Under the pieces are notes generated by a model, which saw nothing but the letters and a program-made list of their open reading frames with translations, was not told where the DNA came from and did no database searches. Positions 35,301-43,193 of a DNA stretch of 64,000 bases are shown one piece after another. A program made the position numbers and the translations under genes. Position 1 is the stretch's first letter. Each line of letters begins with the position of its first letter. The DNA is from Acidaminococcus fermentans (GTDB lineage: Bacteria; Bacillota; Negativicutes; Acidaminococcales; Acidaminococcaceae), in NCBI RefSeq assembly GCF_009696675.1, contig NZ_VULN01000007.1, positions 1 to 64,000 on the forward strand, in the 5' to 3' direction.

Positions 35301-35579
35301 ATGAAGAACATGAAAATGATGGCAATGACTCTGGCCCTGGTAGCTGGCATTGCGGGAACGGCTTTTGCTACTGACATCCGCGAAATCGTGGGGGATCCTG
35401 GAACTGGAATCACGGATCGGAACCCCACCTGCTACCAGAACCGGATGGTCAATGGACACCTGATTGAATCCTACGTGGAAAATGATGTGGCCATCACCAA
35501 ACAGGATGGTGACGTGGTAATCCGGTATGAAATTAATCATGGGGACTTCGTTCCCTTTGATCAGGATTCCAACAACTGA
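35301..35579 (+). CDS. Small exported protein within the tail operon
   Basis: This 92-aa protein has a clear signal peptide: MKNMKMMAMTLALVAGIAG then TAFA, with likely cleavage before TDIRE. The mature 68 residues are acidic (IVGDPGTGITDRNPTCYQNR, ending VPFDQDSNN) with a single Cys. AAGGAGA precedes ATG 35301. A secreted protein between tape measure and distal tail genes is unusual because tail proteins assemble in the cytoplasm. It might block superinfection at the envelope or be cargo. Function is unknown. Confidence 0.72.
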   Translation: MKNMKMMAMTLALVAGIAGTAFATDIREIVGDPGTGITDRNPTCYQNRMVNGHLIESYVENDVAITKQDGDVVIRYEINHGDFVPFDQDSNN

Positions 35580-35615
35580 TAAAAAAAGGTAGTGGGAACC
35601 AGGAGGTGAAAGAGC

Positions 35616-36401
35616 ATGTTTCCGGAAAGAAAAGAAAACGAACAGAATTTTACCATCACCAAAGACGGGGTGGAATACAAGCTGCCGGTCCATTGGAGCC
35701 TTACGGACAGCGGCAGCTATACTTTTCGGAGCAAGCTCCAGTCCCGGGCCTTTGCCCATGGAAGTGATGCAGTGGGGGATGGAAAGATTGACGGACGGAC
35801 TCTCCAGGTGGAGTTTTCCATGGAAGGTGCTACGGAAGAAGACCATGACGAAGTGCTGAACGAGGCCTACACCTTCTTTGGCCAGACGGATTATTCCCTG
35901 ATGGCGGGAAGACCGGACCGGGTCTACCATGTAGCCTGTTTGTCCAAGATCAAGCACAAGTTTGAGAACGGTTTCAAACAGAGACGGAGCAACATCACAG
36001 TATCCCTGCTTTTGGCAGACCCGTTCCGCTACGAAGCCCAGGAATCCCGGGTGGTGTTCGTCTTTCCCCAGGCCACGGTGCAGGCAGAAATGGTGCTCCA
36101 CAACCTGGGGAGCGTGGATACGCCTCTCACTTTCCGCTTCATTCCCCTGGACCGGATGACGAACCTTACGGTCTGGCACCAGGAAGCCAAAGAGAAGTTC
36201 ACCCTGACGGATGCCCTGCTGGTGGCTCCCAAGACATCCATTGTGAATGGCCGGGAAGGGACAGTCTGGCGGGATAAAGACAACAGCATCAATGCCTTTA
36301 CGGGCACCTTCCTCCATGCCAAACCGGGAGCCAACCTCTTTCTGTACACAGGAGGAGCGGGCACGGTGGAAATTACCTATACCAACAGGTGGTTTGTATG
36401 A
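35616..36401 (+). CDS. Distal tail protein (Dit-like)
   Basis: The 261-aa protein occupies the Dit position after the tape measure. Its N-terminal half (about 1-150) looks like the tail-tube-like Dit barrel (VEYKLPVHWSLTDSGSYTFRS, then LLLADPFRYEAQESR). The C-terminal half resembles a galectin-like barrel (TPLTFRFIPLDRMTNLTVW, GAGTVEITYTNRWFV). It would form the hub ring joining the tube to the baseplate. It ends in a 4-base overlap with the next gene. Confidence 0.75.
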   Translation: MFPERKENEQNFTITKDGVEYKLPVHWSLTDSGSYTFRSKLQSRAFAHGSDAVGDGKIDGRTLQVEFSMEGATEEDHDEVLNEAYTFFGQTDYSLMAGRPDRVYHVACLSKIKHKFENGFKQRRSNITVSLLLADPFRYEAQESRVVFVFPQATVQAEMVLHNLGSVDTPLTFRFIPLDRMTNLTVWHQEAKEKFTLTDALLVAPKTSIVNGREGTVWRDKDNSINAFTGTFLHAKPGANLFLYTGGAGTVEITYTNRWFV

Positions 36402-37642
36402 CGAATTTCATCTTTGGACGGGGCCTGTTCGGCCGGTGGATCTTTGCCGGTCCTACTGGGGCCGGTGAAGGAAACAGCGACCGGGGCAAGGTCCATGAGT
36501 ACTATCCCGGCCAGTTCGTGGTCTATGCCTACAAAAAGGACGGGACCCGGACGGCTATTTTTGGCGGGGGCAGCGAGGCCAATGCCCTGAATGAAGTGAC
36601 CTTTGAAATCACCAGCACCGGCTGTGGCCAGTGCCAGATGACCTTTTACCGGCAGCCGGATAACGCCCAGCTGGACTATATGCAGCGTATCGACATCCAC
36701 CTGTACGGAGACCGGAAACCCTGGTACAGCGGGTACATCATCAGCCGGCCTATTGAAGGGACTACGGATACCAAGTTCGTGTACAAAGGCTATGGTTTCT
36801 ACAACCGGCTGGAGAATGTGATGCTCTGGAAGACCTATGAGAATACGGACGTGGGAGATATCGTCCGGGACATTGCCCGCCAGGTGGAACGGCAGACCTT
36901 GCAGGTGGTCTACAACGACAGCAAGATCCAGAGCGTGGGATACCGTCCCACCAAACTGGTCTTTGACGGGGTGACGGTGAAAGAGGCCCTGAATACCCTG
37001 GCGGACTTTGCCGTGGATTACGTGTACGGAGTGGATGAATACCGGTGTCTGTACTTTCGCCGCAGAGAGACAGCAGTGAACGAACAGGCCCGTCTTACGG
37101 TAGGAAAACACATTACTTCCTACACCCCTTCCTGGGATGTGTCCAAACTGGTGAACTGGGCTCGGATCAAGGGGGGCAGCGTGGACGACCAGGGCGAGCA
37201 GTGGCTGTGCGTTGTGGAAGATAAGGAAAGCCAGAACAGCTACGGGGTCCACCAGGCCGTCTGGAACCTGCCGGAAGCCTACGATGCCGCCGATGCCAAA
37301 AGGTGGGGCGAAAACCAGATCAGCCAGTACAAGGCTCCTGTGAAATCCGCCAAGATCAGCGGGGTGCGACTGGAGTACCCTTACCCGGACGGGACCTTCA
37401 ACGTCCGACATATGTCTACTTACGGGCTGGCGGAAATCCGAAGGCTGGATGGGAATGCGGATACCTATCCTATCAAGAAGATCAAATACACCCTCTCCGG
37501 GGAAAAGGGCATCAAGACCGAAATGGAGCTGGGCGAGCCCCAATTTTCCGTGGACCGGTATCTGTCAGAAATCGAACGGCGGTCCAAGGATATCGAGCAG
37601 TCCCAGTCTTCGGCCCTGAAACAATGGAAAGGAGGAAGCTGA
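36398..37642 (+). CDS. Tail/baseplate hub protein (Tal-like)
   Basis: This 414-aa protein follows Dit and looks like a siphophage tail-hub protein of the gp27-like type: YPGQFVVYAYKKDGTRTAIF, LDYMQRIDIHLYGDRKPWYSG, then IVRDIARQVERQTLQVVYND. No lysozyme or peptidase domain is visible. The C-terminal part ends in helices with DRYLSEIERRSKDIEQSQSS. ATG 36398 overlaps the Dit stop, and its own stop overlaps the next ATG. It probably contacts the cell surface or closes the tail tip. Confidence 0.72.
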   Translation: MTNFIFGRGLFGRWIFAGPTGAGEGNSDRGKVHEYYPGQFVVYAYKKDGTRTAIFGGGSEANALNEVTFEITSTGCGQCQMTFYRQPDNAQLDYMQRIDIHLYGDRKPWYSGYIISRPIEGTTDTKFVYKGYGFYNRLENVMLWKTYENTDVGDIVRDIARQVERQTLQVVYNDSKIQSVGYRPTKLVFDGVTVKEALNTLADFAVDYVYGVDEYRCLYFRRRETAVNEQARLTVGKHITSYTPSWDVSKLVNWARIKGGSVDDQGEQWLCVVEDKESQNSYGVHQAVWNLPEAYDAADAKRWGENQISQYKAPVKSAKISGVRLEYPYPDGTFNVRHMSTYGLAEIRRLDGNADTYPIKKIKYTLSGEKGIKTEMELGEPQFSVDRYLSEIERRSKDIEQSQSSALKQWKGGS

Positions 37643-38286
37643 TGGCCATCCATGATTATCGATTCAATCCCTTTGAAAACACCTTTGACATCAAGAAAAT
37701 CTTCGACGAAACCCACGTGATCCCCAGCAACAGCCCCTATACCATCCGGCTGGCGGAAGTGCCCCAGAAGACTTCTCCCACCACCCTGCAGGTGAAGTTT
37801 CAGGACGGGGCGCTCCTGACGGAAGTAGCGGAAGAGCCAGCCCAGGGGCAGTATTGGCCGGACTACCTGACTACGGAGCACGGCATTGAGGGTTGGAACA
37901 CCGGGACATTGAAATTTTCTGCAGCTGATGCGGGAAAGGCTGTCCGTGTTACCTATAACGGGATGGGAACTCTGACCGATGATCGGCTTATCGACCAGGT
38001 AGAGATTTCCCTAACGTCCAGCACGCAGGCAGACAAGGACGCCCGGGTGATGGGTTTGAATTCCTGGGATGTGGAGACAGGCCCCACATCGGTACCGAGA
38101 CCGCTGTCCATCAAGTCTGCTTACCATATCCGGAAACACCGGGGGATCCCGGCAGGAACCTACACGCTCCGGCGCATCCTGCAGGAACTGGTGAACCGGT
38201 CCCATACGGAAGAATACTGGAAAGAGAATTCTCAGTGCAACTGCAACTGTAACTGCGACTGCAGCGATGATTCAGGAGGAGGCTAA
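37642..38286 (+). CDS. Baseplate-region protein with alternating-Cys C-terminal tail
   Basis: The 214-aa protein has a globular body (MAIHDYRFNPFENTFDIKK..., VPQKTSPTTLQVKFQDGA, GKAVRVTYNGMGTLTDDRL) and then a tail, CNCNCNCDCSDDSGGG, with five Cys at every second position. Almost the same tail ends the two Cys-rich proteins at 41208 and 41572, encoded beside radical SAM enzymes. The body resembles a phage structural protein, and AAGGAGG precedes ATG 37642. I infer that the tail is a recognition or modification site shared by all three proteins. The body family is not recognised. Confidence 0.75.
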   Translation: MAIHDYRFNPFENTFDIKKIFDETHVIPSNSPYTIRLAEVPQKTSPTTLQVKFQDGALLTEVAEEPAQGQYWPDYLTTEHGIEGWNTGTLKFSAADAGKAVRVTYNGMGTLTDDRLIDQVEISLTSSTQADKDARVMGLNSWDVETGPTSVPRPLSIKSAYHIRKHRGIPAGTYTLRRILQELVNRSHTEEYWKENSQCNCNCNCDCSDDSGGG

Positions 38287-38287
38287 A

Positions 38288-38623
38288 ATGCTGGTCATTG
38301 ATGAAAATAAGAACATCCAGGTGTCCCAGTACGACACCTTTTCTATCCGATTCCGTTTTACCAATTACAAGCTGACCAACGCGGACAAAGTGGTCTTTGC
38401 CATTAAGAAAACCACCAACTCTTCCGAAGTAGTGTATGCGGACACCTTCTACAACCCCAACAACAACTTCGTGGATGTGGTGGTGCCCAAGGGAGCTCTG
38501 GATTCCCTGGAGCCTGGAGCATACATCTACGACCTGGCGATCATGAACAGCGAGACGGAACGGATCTTGACCTGCTTCTTTACCAAATCTTTCATCATCA
38601 AGGGGGTGGCCCACAATGTCTGA
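38288..38623 (+). CDS. BppU-like N-terminal baseplate protein
   Basis: This 111-aa protein resembles the N-terminal domain of baseplate upper proteins: VSQYDTFSIRFRFTNYKL, FYNPNNNFVDVVVPKGALDS and LEPGAYIYDLAIMNS. It would anchor receptor-binding components to the baseplate. It starts one base after the preceding stop with AGGAGG upstream, and overlaps the fibre gene by 8 bases. Confidence 0.75.
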   Translation: MLVIDENKNIQVSQYDTFSIRFRFTNYKLTNADKVVFAIKKTTNSSEVVYADTFYNPNNNFVDVVVPKGALDSLEPGAYIYDLAIMNSETERILTCFFTKSFIIKGVAHNV

Positions 38624-40115
38624 TGCTGCCAATGTGGAAGTGACGCTGACCGTCCAAAATAACACGGAAGTGGAACTGGGAGACGTGGCGGATACCTATG
38701 CCGCCGACCAGGCCCGGGAATACAAAAACAAAGCCGGAGAATATGCAGAGAATGCCCTCAACAGCCAGAACATGGCGGAAGCCTGGGCGGAAAGCGACAG
38801 CCCTCCCGCCGGGGAAGGAACCCGATCTTCTAAAGTCTGGGCAGATACAGCCCGGCAGTGGGCGGAGAGCACCCAGGAGCCGGACGGAGTTTCCGGGGCA
38901 CGGTCCTCTAAAACCTGGGCGGAAACAGCACGGGCCTGGGCGGAAAGTACTGAGAATCCGGATGGGGTTGCTGGAGCCAAGTCCAGTAAAGCCTGGGCTA
39001 CGGTTTCTTCCCAAAAAGCTGCTGAAGCATCCGCCAGCGCCAAGGCTGCAGATACCAGTGCCAAAGCCTCTGCCAGCAGTGCAGCGGCGGCCAAGGCTTC
39101 CCAGGAAGAAGCCACCACCCAGGCTACCATTGCCCGGCAGAATGCGGAGAGTGCCGCCGAGAAACTGGCTCAAATGCAGATTGATCTAAAGGTGAAGGCG
39201 GATGTGGACAGCCCGGCCCTGACAGGGACCCCAGCAGCTCCGACTCCCGCAGAAAATGCCCAAAGCACCCAGATCGCCAACGTGGCCTATGTGAAGCAGA
39301 AAATCGCAGAGCTGGTGAATGGCTCCGATGCCTCCCTGGATACCCTGAAAGAACTGGCGGATGCCCTGGGGAACGACCCCAACTTTGCCACTACCATCAT
39401 GACGGCCATGGGGAAGAAGCTGGATGCCACAGCAACGGCCCAGGCGGCCCTGGCAGATGGGAAAGGGAACAACATCGCAGAGACCTACGCCACCAAGGCA
39501 GAACTGACCGGGGAAACCGGGACCCTTGCGACGGTGGCCAAAACCGGCAGCTATACGGATCTGCTGAACAGACCGGTGATCCCGGATAAGACCAGCCAGC
39601 TGACCAACGACAGCCGGTTTGTGGCTACGGATGCGGACGGGAATGTGACCCTGACGGGTACCCTGACCGCCACCAAAGTCTACAACGCGGTCTATAACGA
39701 CTATGCCGAATTCTTTCCCCGGGGCGGAGACACCCAGCGGGGAGACATTATCGCTTTGGACGAAACAACCAATAAGGAGCAATACGTCAAGGCCACTGCC
39801 TGCAGCCTGTGTGTGGTGGGAGTCCATACGGAAGATTTCGCTTCCATCATCGGCGGCCGGACCCTTTCTCCGGGGGACGACATCCTGAAAGTGAACCTCC
39901 CTACGTATATCCCCGTAGCCCTGGCCGGCCGTGTGCCTGTCCGGATGTATGGGAAAGCCAAGAAAGGCGGATGGGTGATCCCTTCCGAAATGCCGGGAGT
40001 GGGCCGGATGGCCCTTTCGGGCGAAAGTCTTACCCAGGCGGTGGGACAGATCGTGAAGGACGATACCGCAGAAAACGTGCGGCTGGTGAAGATCATCGTA
40101 AGGAGTGGAAGATGA
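38616..40115 (+). CDS. Tail fibre with repeat shaft and G2-type autoproteolytic end
   Basis: This 499-aa fibre has an N-terminal attachment segment, then three repeats of about 26 residues built on the pattern AWAES-x(n)-P-x-G-x(n)-SSKxWAxTA (about 50-130). An Ala/Ser-rich coiled coil follows (about 130-195), then a shaft with LTGTPAAPTPAENAQSTQIA and LDTLKELADALGNDPNFATT. The end (about 355-499), VYNAVYNDYAEFFPRGGD, matches the intramolecular-chaperone/peptidase G2-type domain of phage fibres. It probably binds the host receptor. Its stop overlaps the first radical SAM gene (ATGA). Confidence 0.85.
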   Translation: MSDAANVEVTLTVQNNTEVELGDVADTYAADQAREYKNKAGEYAENALNSQNMAEAWAESDSPPAGEGTRSSKVWADTARQWAESTQEPDGVSGARSSKTWAETARAWAESTENPDGVAGAKSSKAWATVSSQKAAEASASAKAADTSAKASASSAAAAKASQEEATTQATIARQNAESAAEKLAQMQIDLKVKADVDSPALTGTPAAPTPAENAQSTQIANVAYVKQKIAELVNGSDASLDTLKELADALGNDPNFATTIMTAMGKKLDATATAQAALADGKGNNIAETYATKAELTGETGTLATVAKTGSYTDLLNRPVIPDKTSQLTNDSRFVATDADGNVTLTGTLTATKVYNAVYNDYAEFFPRGGDTQRGDIIALDETTNKEQYVKATACSLCVVGVHTEDFASIIGGRTLSPGDDILKVNLPTYIPVALAGRVPVRMYGKAKKGGWVIPSEMPGVGRMALSGESLTQAVGQIVKDDTAENVRLVKIIVRSGR

Positions 40116-41233
40116 AATATTTAAAACGGAACATTAACACGGTATTCCTCATGCTGGGGAATTCCTGCAATATGAACTGTGCCTACTGTCTGCAGCATCC
40201 TCTGGTGCATAAGCCTCTGACCCGGGAGGTCAACCCAGAAATCTACGACTTCCTGGAAGAGATTTCTCAAGAAAACTCCCGGCCCCTCCACCTGCAGTTC
40301 TACGGCGGGGAGCCTCTGTTGTACTTTGGCACCATCCAGGAAGTGGTGGCTGCTGTTAAGAAACGCAAATTGAACATGACCTTTGGGATCATTACCAATG
40401 GCCGGGCCCTGACGGATGAAATGGTCCGTTTTTTTAATGCCCGGAATTTTACGGTCTGTGTGTCCTGGGACGGGCCTCACGTGAGGGAAACCCGGGGATA
40501 CGATGTGTTTTCCGTGCCGGAAACCCGGGAACGGATCCTGGCCCTGGGACATCTCTGTCTTTCTGCCGTCCTTTCCGCCAAAGCCTATCCCCGGGAAGTG
40601 CTTCAGGCATTCCAGAAGATTTCGGAGGAGTACAGTGCCATCCATGGGTACCAGATTGCCGTGAACCTGGACGAAATTATGGACACGGGCCTTCCGAGGA
40701 AAAGCCTCCTGGACATTGACTACAGCCGGGTGAAGCGGGAGATGACGGCCATGGCCCTCCAGTTCCTGGACGGCTTTGGGAAACGGGTCCCCCCGGATCG
40801 GTACACGGAAGAAGCCTACATCCGTCAGCTTTTTGGATCCCTGAAGGATTTCTACCTGACGGGAAAAGGCAAGTGGGACCGGTACACGGCGGCCTGCGGG
40901 AACGGTCTCACGGTACTGAACCTGGATCTCCAGGGCAATCTGTATCCCTGCCACAACACCTCCCGGAAGGCCGGCACCATCCATGACGGGTACTTCAGTT
41001 ACTTGCAGCGGATCCTTGCTGGGGACCACACCCATGAGTATCGAAAAGAGTGCCTGTCCTGTACAGCTCTCGCCTTCTGTCAGGGCGGCTGCAAGCTGGT
41101 GGGGGACAAAGCCCGGAAGGGATCCTACTGCCGGCTCAAGCGGGCCGTTTTCACTCCGGTCCTGATAGCCATCCAGCAGTACGGGCAGAAGCTATTGGAG
41201 AAGAACCATGGCAAAGAACGGAACCATCAATAA
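40112..41233 (+). CDS. Radical SAM/SPASM enzyme 1 of Cys-rich protein cassette
   Basis: This 373-aa enzyme has the radical SAM cluster motif CNMNCAYC (Cys19, 23, 26), the FYGGEPLLYF motif and a SPASM domain. SPASM Cys are at about 262, 280, 314, 317, 323 and 327 (CX2CX5CX3C), enough for auxiliary iron-sulfur clusters. SPASM enzymes typically modify ribosomal peptides, for example by thioether or C-C bonds, or act as sulfatase maturases. ATG 40112 overlaps the fibre stop and AAGGAGTGG precedes it. The Cys-rich protein gene starts inside its 3' end, which points to it as the substrate. The exact chemistry cannot be deduced. Confidence 0.9.
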   Translation: MKYLKRNINTVFLMLGNSCNMNCAYCLQHPLVHKPLTREVNPEIYDFLEEISQENSRPLHLQFYGGEPLLYFGTIQEVVAAVKKRKLNMTFGIITNGRALTDEMVRFFNARNFTVCVSWDGPHVRETRGYDVFSVPETRERILALGHLCLSAVLSAKAYPREVLQAFQKISEEYSAIHGYQIAVNLDEIMDTGLPRKSLLDIDYSRVKREMTAMALQFLDGFGKRVPPDRYTEEAYIRQLFGSLKDFYLTGKGKWDRYTAACGNGLTVLNLDLQGNLYPCHNTSRKAGTIHDGYFSYLQRILAGDHTHEYRKECLSCTALAFCQGGCKLVGDKARKGSYCRLKRAVFTPVLIAIQQYGQKLLEKNHGKERNHQ

Positions 41234-41570
41234 AACCACCTTCACGGACACGACAGCCCTCACAGATACCAGTGAGCTGAAGGTGAAGGCCATCCATGTG
41301 ACGGAACTCCAGACGGCCCTGGAACAGCTCAATGCCTACGGGGCCAATGTGGACAACTGCGGAAACTGCACCTTCTGCCAGTCGTGCCAGAAATGCCAGA
41401 CCTGCCAGGGATGTCAGAGCCAGAAATGTCAGTCCAGTTCCTGCCAAACCTGCCAGAGCATCAGCCAGTGCAGCTCGAGGAACTGTACCTGCCAGACGAG
41501 AGGGCAGTGCGATTGCAACTGCAACTGTAGCAACTGTAACTGCTCGGACGATTCGGGAGGAGGGCCATAA
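41208..41570 (+). CDS. Cys-rich repeat protein 1, candidate radical SAM substrate
   Basis: This 120-aa protein has 19 Cys. Residues 1-50 are leader-like or a structural anchor (KVKAIHVTELQTALEQLNAYG resembles a motif in phage tail proteins). From Cys51 to Cys69 the Cys recur every third residue (CGNCTFCQSCQKCQTCQGC), then irregularly. The end is CDCNCNCSNCNCSDDSGGGP, matching the tails of the 37642 and 41572 products. The gene starts inside the radical SAM gene, so expression is coupled. It may be a modified tail decoration, a metal-binding protein or a modified peptide. The nature of the mature product is unknown. Confidence 0.85.
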   Translation: MAKNGTINKTTFTDTTALTDTSELKVKAIHVTELQTALEQLNAYGANVDNCGNCTFCQSCQKCQTCQGCQSQKCQSSSCQTCQSISQCSSRNCTCQTRGQCDCNCNCSNCNCSDDSGGGP

Positions 41571-41571
41571 G

Positions 41572-41943
41572 ATGGCAAGTCAGAACGAGATTGTATGGAA
41601 GAAGGACCTGACGGACATCCAGTCGGGACTGGAGACCCTTGCCACAAAGACGAAGATTTCCATCGACCTTTCCTCGATGAACTATGACAAGGTGAAGAAA
41701 ATCAACGTGGCAGCCCTGGAAACAGCGGTGAACAAACTAGAGGAGGCCTTTTCGGGAAACTGTTGCCAGGCCAACTGCTGCCAGACTTGTCAGGGGTGCC
41801 AGTCTTGCCAGACATGCCAGGAATGCCAAAAATGCCAGACCTGTCAAGGGTGCCAAACCTGCCAGGGGTGCCAGAAATGCCAGTATTACATGACCCAGAA
41901 CTGCAATTGCGACTGCAACTGCAATTGCTCGGATGACAGCTAA
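41572..41943 (+). CDS. Cys-rich repeat protein 2, candidate radical SAM substrate
   Basis: This 123-aa protein has 20 Cys. Residues 1-62 form a helical leader-like region (KKINVAALETAVNKLEEAF) similar in pattern to protein 1. Twelve Cys from 70 to 103 lie exactly three residues apart (CQTCQGCQSCQTCQECQ...), then comes YYMTQ and the tail CNCDCNCNCSDDS (Cys at 111, 113, 115, 117, 119). A strict CQx register would place one thiol per turn of a 3-residue helix, suiting a ladder of crosslinks or metals. It starts one base after the protein 1 stop. Homology to protein 1 is clear in layout. Confidence 0.85.
   Translation: MASQNEIVWKKDLTDIQSGLETLATKTKISIDLSSMNYDKVKKINVAALETAVNKLEEAFSGNCCQANCCQTCQGCQSCQTCQECQKCQTCQGCQTCQGCQKCQYYMTQNCNCDCNCNCSDDS
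41779..41883 (+). repeat. Nine-base periodic DNA encoding the CQx array
   Basis: The codons TGC/TGT-CAG/CAA-x recur with a 9-base period. The wobble positions vary (TGT and TGC, CAG and CAA), so selection is on the protein repeat rather than on recent DNA slippage alone. Confidence 0.7.
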
Positions 41944-41957
41944 AGGAGGAACAACTT

Positions 41958-42368
41958 ATGATCATTGCAAAAGGAAACGTAAGTACGGCGGAAGGGCCTG
42001 TGCCGGTAGAGAATCTAAAACCGGGAATGCTGGTGGTGGACCGGGGCCATCGGGCAAGGAACCTGCTGATGGTAGAACAGGTCCAGCTCCATCAGACACT
42101 CCATTTTGAACGGAACAAAGACCTGGTCCTGGCGGGGAACAGCCTTCTTTTCACCCTTACTGGGTTGCGAAGCGCCATCTCCCTCAAAGGCGTGCGGAAG
42201 GCTATGAATGGACGAATCCAGATGCTCTTTGAAGGGAGAAAGATGCAGGAGGATGTGATGAAAATCAAAAAGGAAGAAGTCACCGGCTATCGCCTGACCA
42301 TCGAGGGTGGCAAGGATGTCCTGGTCAATGGGTACGATGTAGCAGACAAGGAGGAAGGGGTATGCTGA
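41958..42368 (+). CDS. Hint-fold-like protein of Cys-rich cassette
   Basis: This 136-aa protein resembles an intein/Hedgehog (Hint) fold in two places. GPVPVENLKPGMLVVD matches the usual TxDGxKPIxELKVGDxV segment near the N-terminus, and YRLTIEGGKDVLVNGYDV matches the closing strands. The catalytic Cys or Ser at position 1 and the block B TxxH are not apparent, so splicing activity looks unlikely. A stand-alone Hint-like fold between two radical SAM genes could be a degenerate processing domain or a binding module. AAAGGAGG precedes ATG 41958. The fold call is inference from pattern only. Confidence 0.6.
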   Translation: MIIAKGNVSTAEGPVPVENLKPGMLVVDRGHRARNLLMVEQVQLHQTLHFERNKDLVLAGNSLLFTLTGLRSAISLKGVRKAMNGRIQMLFEGRKMQEDVMKIKKEEVTGYRLTIEGGKDVLVNGYDVADKEEGVC

Positions 42369-43192
42369 AGATCTATTACAACGAGGAATCCAATGCTGAC
42401 TACCTGATCCACCTGACTCTCCGGGGCGATTACTGCAAGGCGGAATGCACCAGCAACAGCGAAAGCCGGAAGGGAGCGGATGTGATCGAGACCATGCATC
42501 CTTACAGTTCCTACGTTCTTACAGAAGGAAACGGGACCGTGAAACTGTTCCGCCGTCCCATGGCCTCGGACTACCGGTTCCTTGACCTTAACCGGTTGGG
42601 AGTATCCATCAAGCTGGACTTTGCCGTCCTGACCCAGCTTTATGGAAATACCACCATCCTCGATATCGATACGGGCATCATGGCGGAAGGCCAGCGGGAT
42701 ATTGTGGTGCGGATGTTCAACGGGCAGAAGGAAAACCTGACCCTTGACACGGACCAGGAATATGAACTGTTGCCCTTTAACACCAGCGACTTGATCCTGG
42801 GGGATCATCCCCGGATGACCTTGTGGGACAGCTACAGTCTTTCTGCCAACGGACGGGAGCTGATGGCCAACCGGAAAGGATACCTGATTGATGGAGATCC
42901 GGAAGAACCCTTCACCCCGGAAGGTGATAAGGATTATATCGATTTTACCATCCAAAAGTACAAAGGAGATTTCTCTACGAAGGAGAAGCTAACCCGGGAT
43001 ATTGATGACGAAGAAGTCTTTGTAGAATCTTCTGCCGGCCTTGTGAACAACAGACGGGTAAGGCTTGTAAAGGGAACGGGCAGTTTCCGCCTGTATCCCT
43101 TTGGGTACGAAGGCCCGGTGAAGATTAAGCTGGGGAGAAAGTGGTACGAGGTGTGGAACGACTATCTGGTGTTTGTTGGAAGGCAGGGGTAA
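42362..43192 (+). CDS. Unknown protein of Cys-rich cassette (276 aa)
   Basis: This protein is not recognised. It is rich in beta-type and acidic stretches (YCKAECTSNSESRKGAD, TTILDIDTGIMAEGQRDIV, LTLDTDQEYELLPFNTSD) and ends in a barrel-like FRLYPFGYEGPVKIKLGRKW. There is no signal peptide or membrane segment. It overlaps the Hint-like gene by 7 bases and is followed after one base by the second radical SAM gene, so it belongs to the cassette. It could be a structural baseplate part or a carrier for the modified proteins. Confidence 0.65.
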   Translation: MLKIYYNEESNADYLIHLTLRGDYCKAECTSNSESRKGADVIETMHPYSSYVLTEGNGTVKLFRRPMASDYRFLDLNRLGVSIKLDFAVLTQLYGNTTILDIDTGIMAEGQRDIVVRMFNGQKENLTLDTDQEYELLPFNTSDLILGDHPRMTLWDSYSLSANGRELMANRKGYLIDGDPEEPFTPEGDKDYIDFTIQKYKGDFSTKEKLTRDIDDEEVFVESSAGLVNNRRVRLVKGTGSFRLYPFGYEGPVKIKLGRKWYEVWNDYLVFVGRQG

Positions 43193-43193
43193 T

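Noticed and set aside
41390-41900. Repetitive DNA in the Cys-rich genes as a CRISPR array or tandem repeat locus
   Set aside because: The 9-base period matches coding CQx units with synonymous changes; there are no spacer-repeat units and no cas genes.
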